DNA of 5,250 bases from positions 4,404-9,653 of the forward strand of contig JAESRM010000024.1 in the NCBI GenBank assembly GCA_016764635.1. The letters are read 5' to 3'. The position numbers and the translations under genes are program-made. Positions 1-5,250 of this stretch are shown here, piece after piece; the stretch's first letter is position 1; each line of letters starts with the position of its first letter. The stretch is from Planctomycetota bacterium. GTDB taxonomy: Bacteria > Planctomycetota > UBA1135 > GCA-002686595. Below the pieces are notes generated by a model that worked only from the letters and a program-made list of their open reading frames with translations, made no database searches and was not told the DNA's origin.

Positions 1-2
1 TT

Positions 3-1610
3 TTTGCGCTGCTCGCGAATACCTTTGAAGACTCACCGCTCGCAGAGGAAGCGCTCTACATGGCCGGACGCTGTGGACTTGACGCGGGTGACAACGAGAC
101 CGCGGCGACCCATTGGAACCTCTACATTCGGCGTTTCAAGGGCCGCGAGCATATGGATCAAGCCCTGCTCGGTCTGGCCCATGCGGGACAGGGCAGCGGT
201 TCCCTAAAAGTGCTCTTAGACAACAATGCAAACAGTCCCTTGGCCCACAGCGCGCTCTTTGAATGGGCGCGCATTCTTGAAGCGCAAGAGGACCACGCCG
301 GCGCAGCAAACCGCTATCAGCGGCTGCTGGAGAACTTCCCGCTCAGTGAACACGCGGCCACAGCCCATTACGGTCTGGCTTGGTGCTTGAACTCCACCGG
401 AGACTTCGAGCAAGCCACTTCGGTCCTGCACAAGCTGCTGATGAAGGACGTCGACACTTCCATGCAGATCGCTGCCAGGGAGCTGCTTTCATGGACCGCC
501 GTGGAAGCCGGAGACCTGCGCTCGGCCCTGGCCAACTACTCCGAGCTGCAACGATCGGGCTTGGATCGCACAAGGCTCTTTACGGCCGCAAAGAAACTGG
601 CCTTAGCCTTAAAGGCCAAAGGCGACAACGAAAGGGCGCTGCAACTGCTGCGCCCCTTCACCACGGAAGGCTCGACTCCCGTCCTGGCGATTCCGGCCCT
701 GGTTGAAAGCACCTGGATTGCTTTGGATTCCGGAGCCACCGACGACGCCGAAAATTACGTGCGCGCCGCCGCCAAGCTCACCAATAGCGACACCACGGTC
801 AGCGAGGCAGCCTTCTTCGTTGGCGAAGCGCGCTTCATCGCCCAGGATTTCCAACGCGCGGCGGCTCTCTATGAGTTCGCCGCAGGAACCCAAGGCAGCA
901 CGGTCGCAGCGCAAGCACTCTATAAGTTAGGTTTTGCGCGCTTGAGCTATTCGGACGCTAAAGGTGCCGCCAAAGCCTTCGCCCAACTCACGCGCGACCA
1001 CAGGGACAGCGCCCTTTGGGGTGAATCCTTATACCTGCAAGGCGAATCCCTGATCCGTTCCGGTGACTTGCAAGCCGCCATCGCCCCCTTGCAAGAACTG
1101 CGGCGTTCGCGCCCCAAACATGCGGTCATGCCCAAGGCCCTCTTCCGTCTGGGCCTCGCCTTGCAGCAGACCGGTCAAGCCAAGGAAGGACTCAACGTGC
1201 TTTCCCAGTTGGTCGGAAAATTCTCCGAATTCGAAGCTTGGGTGGAGGCCGAATTGCATCGCGGCCTGTGCTTGGTCGCCCTCAACCGACCCCGCGAAGC
1301 GCGCAGCGCCTTCGACCGCGTGCTCGCCAAGGACAAGGGCATACTCAGCGCCCGCGCCCGCATCCAGATCGGACGCTTGCACCTGACACAAGAGGACGAC
1401 GAAGCCGCCCTGGCCGAATTTCTCAAGGTCGCCCTGCTCTATGCCCACGACGAGGAAGTCGCGGAAGCCCTGTTCCTCACCGGTCATTGCCTGGAACGCC
1501 AAGGCAACCAAACGGCGGCCATCGGCCAGTACAACAAGGCTGTAAAAGACCACGCCCGCACCGCCTACGCCAAACAATGCACCGATCGCTTGCACGCCCT
1601 GGGCCAGTAA
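3..1610 (+). CDS. TPR-repeat protein, probable periplasmic/envelope scaffold (5'-partial)
   Basis: The frame is open from the first complete codon to a TAA stop, giving 535 residues with the N-terminus outside the window. An ATG at 60 exists, but TPR-like sequence (FEDSPLAEEALYMAGRCGL) reads through it from upstream, so it is not the true start. Helix-turn-helix repeats run along almost the whole length. The clearest begin at residues 305 (ALYKLGFARL), 342 (SLYLQGESLI), 379 (ALFRLGLALQ), 417 (ELHRGLCLVA), 452 (ARIQIGRLHL) and 489 (ALFLTGHCLE), a period of 35-38 residues typical of loose TPRs in the YbgF/CpoB and BamD style. No catalytic motif is visible. Proteins of this kind are protein-protein scaffolds. 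Here the position just before a TolQ/TolR-type pair suggests a CpoB/YbgF-like partner, but it is at least twice the length of E. coli CpoB. A signal peptide cannot be checked because the start is missing. The family call is firm; the cellular role is inferred from neighbours. Confidence 0.9.
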   Translation, partial: FALLANTFEDSPLAEEALYMAGRCGLDAGDNETAATHWNLYIRRFKGREHMDQALLGLAHAGQGSGSLKVLLDNNANSPLAHSALFEWARILEAQEDHAGAANRYQRLLENFPLSEHAATAHYGLAWCLNSTGDFEQATSVLHKLLMKDVDTSMQIAARELLSWTAVEAGDLRSALANYSELQRSGLDRTRLFTAAKKLALALKAKGDNERALQLLRPFTTEGSTPVLAIPALVESTWIALDSGATDDAENYVRAAAKLTNSDTTVSEAAFFVGEARFIAQDFQRAAALYEFAAGTQGSTVAAQALYKLGFARLSYSDAKGAAKAFAQLTRDHRDSALWGESLYLQGESLIRSGDLQAAIAPLQELRRSRPKHAVMPKALFRLGLALQQTGQAKEGLNVLSQLVGKFSEFEAWVEAELHRGLCLVALNRPREARSAFDRVLAKDKGILSARARIQIGRLHLTQEDDEAALAEFLKVALLYAHDEEVAEALFLTGHCLERQGNQTAAIGQYNKAVKDHARTAYAKQCTDRLHALGQ

Positions 1611-1631
1611 ATCACTCCTACCTATCGAACC

Positions 1632-2306
1632 ATGAAATTCGCACTTCTCGCCCAAGAACCGGCCAACGTCAACAAGTCCGTGGACCTGGAGTCCCTGTAC
1701 CAAATGCTGCTCGACGGCGGCCCTCTGATGATTCCGATTGCGCTCTGCTCGGTCATCGCCCTGGCTTTCATGGTCGAGCGCTGGACAAACCTGCGCTCCT
1801 CGACCATAGGCAGCCGCCGATTCGCCTCCGACCTGACAACGATCTACAGCAAGGAGGGTGCGGACACGGCCATCCAGTTGTGCGAAAGCAGCAAGACGCC
1901 CCTATCGCGCATTCTGCACGCCAGTATTTCAAGGCGTAACGAGCCCTTCCTTGAAATGGAAAAGGTGGTTGAAGACACGGGCACGCGCGAGGTGCAACGG
2001 CTCTCCGCAGGGCTGCGCCCCCTGGTTGTTGTGGCCATGATCACTCCCCTGCTCGGCTTGCTAGGCACGGTTTGGGGCATGATCGGCGCCTTCACAAACA
2101 TCGCCGTGCAGGACGGGCTCGGCAAGCCCGAAATGCTCGCTGGCGGCATCTCGCAAGCCTTGATCACCACCGCCGCGGGCCTCGCCATCGCCATTCCGAC
2201 CCAAGCGGCTTACTACTATTTCCGCAGTCGCATCGACCGTTTTGCGCGCTTGGCTGAGGACACCCACCAGTCCCTCTTGATCGTTTCCGCCAAGGCCTCC
2301 GCATGA
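1632..2306 (+). CDS. exbB: MotA/TolQ/ExbB family proton-channel protein
   Basis: This 224-residue inner-membrane protein is the pentameric channel subunit of proton-motive-force-driven motors that energise TonB, TolA or related proteins. Three membrane segments are visible at about residues 31-48, 127-155 and 170-197, with a cytoplasmic stretch between the first two, as in the family. The hallmark region is present: ITPLLGLLGTVWGMIGAF (137-154) and GGISQALITTAAGLAIAIPT (171-190). T146 and T180 sit where E. coli ExbB has its pore threonines T148 and T181. The ATG at 1632 gives a normal family length. It has no Shine-Dalgarno sequence. It lies in the same frame as the upstream gene, 21 bp after that gene's TAA, so translation may depend on re-initiation. 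The stop overlaps the ExbD start. TolQ and ExbB cannot be told apart from sequence alone, so the symbol is family-level only. Confidence 0.95.
   Translation: MKFALLAQEPANVNKSVDLESLYQMLLDGGPLMIPIALCSVIALAFMVERWTNLRSSTIGSRRFASDLTTIYSKEGADTAIQLCESSKTPLSRILHASISRRNEPFLEMEKVVEDTGTREVQRLSAGLRPLVVVAMITPLLGLLGTVWGMIGAFTNIAVQDGLGKPEMLAGGISQALITTAAGLAIAIPTQAAYYYFRSRIDRFARLAEDTHQSLLIVSAKASA
2303..2306 (+). promoter_or_regulatory. ATGA stop/start overlap (translational coupling)
   Basis: The TGA of the channel gene and the ATG of the ExbD-type gene share four bases. This arrangement usually lets the terminating ribosome restart on the next gene and keeps the two subunits in fixed ratio. The only Shine-Dalgarno-like bases nearby are AAGG at 2292-2295, which is weak. 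Confidence 0.7.
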
Positions 2307-2716
2307 AAATTCGCAACGAAGAGGGCGTGGAAGAGTTGGTTCTCAACCTGACGCCTATGATCGACGTGATTTTCCTACTGCTGATCTTCTTCATGGTCGC
2401 CACGACCTTTCAGGATCCCGAACGCGAGTTGGACGTGAACCTGCCCCAGGCCCAATCCGGCTCCACGCTCACCGAGCAGGACGATGAGGTCGTCATCAAT
2501 ATCAAAGAGGACGGAACCATCGTGCTCGCCAACCGCGTGGTCACCCGCGAGGAACTGGTGCGCCACCTGAATCAAACCGCACAGCAGGATCCGGAGACGC
2601 CCGTCACCATTCGTGGCGACCGCTTCGTGCACCACGAGGACATCGTCTCCGCCATGGACGCCTGCGGTTCCGCGGGCCTGCACAATCTCTCGATCGGCAC
2701 CCTGGACTCCAAGTAA
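2303..2716 (+). CDS. exbD: ExbD/TolR family biopolymer transport protein
   Basis: This 137-residue protein is the partner of the channel subunit. It has one N-terminal membrane helix (about residues 17-35) and a small periplasmic domain, the normal ExbD/TolR layout and length. The signature NLTPMIDVIFLLLIFFMVAT (15-34) contains D21, the membrane aspartate equivalent to E. coli ExbD D25 and TolR D23 that is needed for proton use. The periplasmic part shows the usual pattern: LDVNLPQA, then EVVINIKEDGTIVLANRVVT, then TPVTIRGDRFVHHEDIVSAMDAC with a final hydrophobic strand. The start codon overlaps the previous TGA (ATGA), indicating translational coupling and matched expression with the channel gene. 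A weak AAGG lies seven bases upstream of the ATG. ExbD and TolR are not separable here, so the symbol is family-level. Confidence 0.95.
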   Translation: MKIRNEEGVEELVLNLTPMIDVIFLLLIFFMVATTFQDPERELDVNLPQAQSGSTLTEQDDEVVINIKEDGTIVLANRVVTREELVRHLNQTAQQDPETPVTIRGDRFVHHEDIVSAMDACGSAGLHNLSIGTLDSK

Positions 2717-2719
2717 TTC

Positions 2720-5250
2720 ATGGGCAACTTTGGCAAGAACCTGGTCATCGCCCTGTGCCTAGTCAGCGCGGGATTCTTGATCGCGTGGTTGCGCTTTCGT
2801 CCCCACCTGGGCACGGAAGGCCGCTTCACCGATGGAGTCCAGGAGTATGCCGTCATCACCTCCGAACCCCTGCGCTATGCGCTTTGGGAGGAGGCCCTGC
2901 CCTTGGAGGGATTGACCGAAGGGGACTCCCCAGAATTCGATCCATGCCTGTCGCCCGATGGCCGCTGGTTGGTTTTTGCCGTGGGCGAACGGGGTTTGGG
3001 CACCGACCTTTGGATCGCTGAGATGATCGACGGCCAGGCGCAAAACGCACGTCCGCTTTCCGAATTGAACAGTGGAATGGACGAACTCGCTCCCGCCTTT
3101 GGCCACGGCGCTTTGTACTTCGCCTCCAATCGCGAGGGCGGCATGGGAGGCTTGGACCTCTGGCGTGCACCCTTCGGAAACTCCCGTTTCGGCACCGTCG
3201 AACACCTAGCCGAAGCCCTGCAAAGCGTTGCGGACGACACCGACCCCGCCCCCATCGAAGGCTCGAAAGCCCTGCTCTTTGCCTCCAACCGACGCGTCGA
3301 TAACCCCGACCCTACGGCCCCGCGCCGCACCGGGTACGACCTGTACGAAGCGCTCGAGAGCAACGTGAACGGCTACCGGGTCAAGGCTATCGAGGCCCTA
3401 TCCACCGACGCCAACGAACGCGATCCTGCTTTCACCGCCGACGGACGGACCCTGTTCTTCGCATCGGATCGCGGCGCAAAGCGCGGCTCCTACGATCTGT
3501 ACCGGGGCGTGCGCAACCTGGGCGAATGGCTGCCACCCAAGGCTATCGAAGGCCTGAACGACACGGCTTCACAGCGGGGACCCAGCCCGAGCCCCGACGG
3601 CTTCAGCCTGGTCTTCGCCAAGCAAGACCGGAACGCTGAGGGTGAACCTTCGAGCAAACTCTTCACGGCCAAGACCCGCGAGCTCTTCCGCAAGCCTGGC
3701 CGCCCGATTGGTCTCTTCGACGTACTGCTGCTGCTCGCGCTTCTGCTATTGGCCCTGCTCGCATGGGTAGCCAAGCGCTGGACGCGCATGGAGGTCATCT
3801 ACCGCTGCTTCCTGGTTTCCCTGGTGGCCCACGCCTTGCTCATGTGGTATTTCCGCGACGTCATCCCCGAAAGTCCGCCGGGCGAGTTGGCTACGCAAGG
3901 TCCCACTTTCCAGGTGCGTTTGGCTTCTACCGACCGCGGTGCTGCGGAAAGTTCCAAGGAACGCGGCGGCGAGTTGCAGGCCGAACGCCAGCCCGAGAAC
4001 CAAGCCGCAGAAGCTCCTGAACGCATAGCCGATGCCGTCGCCGAAGCCCAAAGGGAAGCGGCTCAAGCGGCTACAGAGGTCGCGCTCCAAGCAGCGCCCT
4101 CCAGCCTTCCCGAAACCCAAGCACCCGCAGAATCACTCCCCCAAGAAAGCGAAGCCAGCGACAGCTCGAGCGCCCAATCGATCCTTCTCGCCCAGCAACA
4201 AACCAACGAGGCCCTGTATAACGCTGGCGCGCCCCAGGTCTCTGTGATCGCCACCCAGACGCCCACCGGACTCGCAACCGACCGACCTAGCACTCGCCGC
4301 CCGGGCCGTGTGACCATGGCCGTTTCGCCCGACGCGCCTGCCGCGCCCAACCGCGCCTCCCACATGGCACAAGCGATCGTAAGGCTCGAAGGCGAAGCCC
4401 TTCCGGAAGCTCAGGAAAACGATCAAAGCCAGCCTTCGTCCACGGCCAGCGAAACCCAGGACTCAAGCCTCGCCCTACAAACACCCAGCGCAGCTTTCGA
4501 CCTCATGGAAGGGCAAGCCGCCGACCTACAGGCTTCACTGCCCCAAGGACAATGGGCTCCCTCGGATCGCATCGGACCCGCGCCCGCCCGTAATACGGAA
4601 CTCACGCAAGCGTCGCCGTCGCGCGCCACTGAAACCGCTGCAGCCCAAAGTTCCAAGCCTGCCGGCCCCATGTCCTTGGCCTCGGCATTGCCCACGCCCA
4701 CCGCCTTTCAACCGAAACGCTCCACCAGCTCCGCGCCCCAAGGCCTGACCGTGAACGCGCCTAGCGCTGCGGTCGAACGTATGGCGGGCAAAGCCGTCAA
4801 CTTGGAAACTTCCCTGCCGCAAGGCGAGTGGACGCGCACCAATCGTGTCGATTCCGCGCCCGCACGCGAAACGGCGCTCACTCAAACAGCCGGCGCGTCC
4901 GCCAGCCAAACGGCAACCGCCCAAGCAGCGCAACCTGCAGCACCGACATCCCAGGACACGGCATTGCCCACGCCCACGGTCTTCCAACCTAAACGTGCCA
5001 CGAGTGATGCGCCTCAACGCCTGGCGCTGAATGCACCCACCGAAGTCCCCTTGCGCTCACAATCCGAAACCGCGCAGCAAGCGACTCCGCTCGGCATCGC
5101 GCTTCCTAAGCCAAGTATTTCGCTCGGGCGCACCAGCACCGTGGCGAACCTAACACCCGCGCGTTTCGACGCCCCCGATCGCACACCCGACGCACGCCCG
5201 GAAGCAGCTCCTCTAGCCCGCATGGATCCCCTGCCCGCCCCCGAAGCGCC
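2720..5250 (+). CDS. TolB/PD40 beta-propeller fused to a TonB/TolA-like membrane segment and long Pro/Ala-rich arm (3'-partial)
   Basis: The ATG is 3 bp after the ExbD stop. I translated this frame to the window end and met no stop (843 codons, C-terminus missing). Residues 8-24 form a membrane anchor. Residues about 65-325 carry PD40/TolB-like blades: SPDGRWLVF (78-86), FASNREGGMGGLDLW (134-148), LLFASNRR (185-192) with GYDLY (205-209), ADGRTLFFASDR (240-251) with SYDLY (257-261), and SPSPDGFSLVFA (289-300). Two further helices follow at 335-351 and 359-378, joined by a basic loop (KRWTR) that places the loop in the cytoplasm, and both the propeller and the tail in the periplasm. The second helix contains S367-x3-H371, as in TonB and TolA. 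From 384 on the chain is rich in Ala, Pro, Gln, Ser and Thr, and probably disordered. I infer a force or signal transducer driven by the upstream motor. No named family covering the whole protein is recognised. The missing C-terminus (TonB_C, a peptidoglycan-binding domain, or something else) will decide the function. Confidence 0.88.
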   Translation, partial: MGNFGKNLVIALCLVSAGFLIAWLRFRPHLGTEGRFTDGVQEYAVITSEPLRYALWEEALPLEGLTEGDSPEFDPCLSPDGRWLVFAVGERGLGTDLWIAEMIDGQAQNARPLSELNSGMDELAPAFGHGALYFASNREGGMGGLDLWRAPFGNSRFGTVEHLAEALQSVADDTDPAPIEGSKALLFASNRRVDNPDPTAPRRTGYDLYEALESNVNGYRVKAIEALSTDANERDPAFTADGRTLFFASDRGAKRGSYDLYRGVRNLGEWLPPKAIEGLNDTASQRGPSPSPDGFSLVFAKQDRNAEGEPSSKLFTAKTRELFRKPGRPIGLFDVLLLLALLLLALLAWVAKRWTRMEVIYRCFLVSLVAHALLMWYFRDVIPESPPGELATQGPTFQVRLASTDRGAAESSKERGGELQAERQPENQAAEAPERIADAVAEAQREAAQAATEVALQAAPSSLPETQAPAESLPQESEASDSSSAQSILLAQQQTNEALYNAGAPQVSVIATQTPTGLATDRPSTRRPGRVTMAVSPDAPAAPNRASHMAQAIVRLEGEALPEAQENDQSQPSSTASETQDSSLALQTPSAAFDLMEGQAADLQASLPQGQWAPSDRIGPAPARNTELTQASPSRATETAAAQSSKPAGPMSLASALPTPTAFQPKRSTSSAPQGLTVNAPSAAVERMAGKAVNLETSLPQGEWTRTNRVDSAPARETALTQTAGASASQTATAQAAQPAAPTSQDTALPTPTVFQPKRATSDAPQRLALNAPTEVPLRSQSETAQQATPLGIALPKPSISLGRTSTVANLTPARFDAPDRTPDARPEAAPLARMDPLPAPEA
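2942..3694 (+). other. PD40/TolB-like beta-propeller region of the fourth gene
   Basis: About five blades can be recognised by the recurring pattern 'SPDG + hydrophobic strand + AS(N/D)R + G-DL(W/Y)'. These are classic WD40-like PD40 repeats, found in TolB and in envelope proteins that bind lipoprotein partners such as Pal. Blade centres fall near residues 83, 135, 188, 247 and 298, a spacing of about 51-59 residues. One further, degenerate blade could be formed from the flanking N- and C-terminal strands. The family is recognised by motif; a Pal-like partner is only an analogy. Confidence 0.85.
3794..3853 (+). other. TonB/TolA-like transmembrane helix with Ser-x3-His motif
   Basis: This encodes residues 359-378 (VIYRCFLVSLVAHALLMWYF), a membrane helix preceded by basic KRWTR on the cytoplasmic side. 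S367 and H371 have the same spacing as E. coli TonB S16/H20 and TolA S18/H22, the residues that couple those proteins to ExbB/ExbD and TolQ/TolR. The rest of the four-residue 'SHLS' pattern is not kept at the TonB spacing: residues 378 and 382 are Phe and Ile. The match is short, so it is persuasive mainly because an ExbB/ExbD pair lies directly upstream. Confidence 0.6.
4493..4768 (+). repeat. 92-residue tandem repeat, unit A
   Basis: This 276-bp unit encodes residues 592-683 of the large fusion protein. It is followed directly by unit B with no gap needed in the alignment. By hand count 49 of 92 residues are identical. The best conserved blocks are SLPQGQW (SLPQGEW in B), PAR.T.LTQ, ALPTPT.FQPKR and the APQ.L..NAP end. 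At DNA level 19 bases starting at 4683 (cggcattgcccacgcccac) are identical to those at 4959. Confidence 0.85.
4769..5044 (+). repeat. 92-residue tandem repeat, unit B
   Basis: This second copy encodes residues 684-775, in register with unit A at exactly 276 bp across its whole length. Most synonymous sites have diverged while the SLPQGxW and ALPTPTxFQPKR blocks persist, so the duplication is old and those blocks look selected. The unit boundary is arbitrary, because similarity extends a few residues before unit A (SLALQTPSA, compared with GLTVNAPSA and RLALNAPTE). A degenerate partial copy seems to continue downstream around ALPKPSISLGRTST (from 5099). Confidence 0.85.

Larger units (their letters stand above)
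3869..5250 (+). other. Low-complexity Ala/Pro/Gln/Ser/Thr-rich extension, predicted periplasmic arm
   Basis: Residues 384 to at least 843 have few aromatic or long hydrophobic stretches. The early part (about 395-500) is rich in Glu, Gln and Ala, and the later part in Pro, Thr, Ser and Ala. No globular domain is recognised. TonB and TolA use extended Pro- or Ala-rich segments to span the periplasm; this one is longer than the whole of E. coli TonB. The only two Trp residues in this arm (612 and 704) fall at the same position of the two tandem repeat units, which argues they are conserved contact points rather than random filler. Confidence 0.75.

Noticed and set aside
60..62. ATG at 60 as the true start of the TPR gene
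   Set aside because: The same frame is open back to the window edge and encodes TPR-like helix sequence before this Met, so the gene begins upstream of the window.
1029..1703. 224-codon antisense reading frame across the end of the TPR gene and start of the channel gene
   Set aside because: It lies opposite clearly conserved TPR and ExbB coding sequence, its translation shows no domain, and GC-rich codon bias readily leaves the opposite strand open.
2755..3021. Off-frame 88-codon frame and several antisense frames over 2759-3363
   Set aside because: The frame starting at 2720 encodes recognisable PD40 blades over this stretch, so these are shadows. The gene is intact here and no frameshift is needed.
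3721..3853. The two helices as the start of a separate TonB/TolA gene
   Set aside because: The frame is continuous from the propeller through the helices with no stop, and the helix at 335-351 has no start codon or ribosome site in front of it. An internal start at the ATG at 3788 cannot be strictly excluded, but nothing supports it.
4032..4247. Off-frame 71-codon Lys/Arg/Pro-rich frame resembling a histone-like or DNA-binding tail
   Set aside because: It sits wholly inside the large open frame from 2720. Its basic composition results from reading Glu/Ala/Gln codons out of frame, and it has no ribosome site.
4535..5017. 160-codon antisense frame with Gly/Arg-rich internal repeats
   Set aside because: Its repeats are just the mirror of the 276-bp repeat in the sense gene. 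The composition is that of a shadow of a Pro/Ala/Gln-rich frame.

Overview
The window carries one co-directional, tightly packed cluster of four genes on the + strand; both outer genes run off the window. The order is: a 5'-truncated TPR-repeat protein (3-1610), a TolQ/ExbB/MotA-family proton-channel subunit (1632-2306), a TolR/ExbD-family subunit (2303-2716, overlapping the previous stop as ATGA), and a very long reading frame that opens at 2720 and is still open at 5250 (at least 843 codons). Gaps are 21 bp, -4 bp and 3 bp, so a single transcript is likely. No promoter, terminator, RNA gene, mobile element or CRISPR array is visible.

The fourth gene is the most interesting one. It has an N-terminal membrane anchor, then a TolB/PD40-type beta-propeller with about five recognisable blade motifs. 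Two closely spaced membrane helices follow. The second of these carries the Ser-x3-His spacing known from the transmembrane helices of TonB and TolA. After it comes a Pro/Ala/Gln/Ser/Thr-rich extension of at least 460 residues, predicted to be periplasmic, which contains a 92-residue tandem duplication. The protein therefore looks like a TolB-like sensor and a TonB/TolA-like force arm in one chain, encoded directly behind its probable motor.

Taken together, the cluster reads as a rearranged Tol/Ton-type energy-transduction module. The TPR protein would be the CpoB/YbgF-like or BamD-like periplasmic scaffold. TolQ/ExbB plus TolR/ExbD would be the proton-driven motor; its key pore threonines and membrane aspartate are present. 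The large fusion protein would carry force or information across the periplasm. This role is inferred from architecture and neighbourhood, not shown.

The organism is probably a Gram-negative (diderm) bacterium of moderately high GC, since Ton/Tol systems need an outer membrane. Large PD40 proteins, long TPR proteins and weak or absent Shine-Dalgarno sequences would fit Planctomycetota or a related phylum. That assignment is a low-confidence guess from style rather than from a marker gene.
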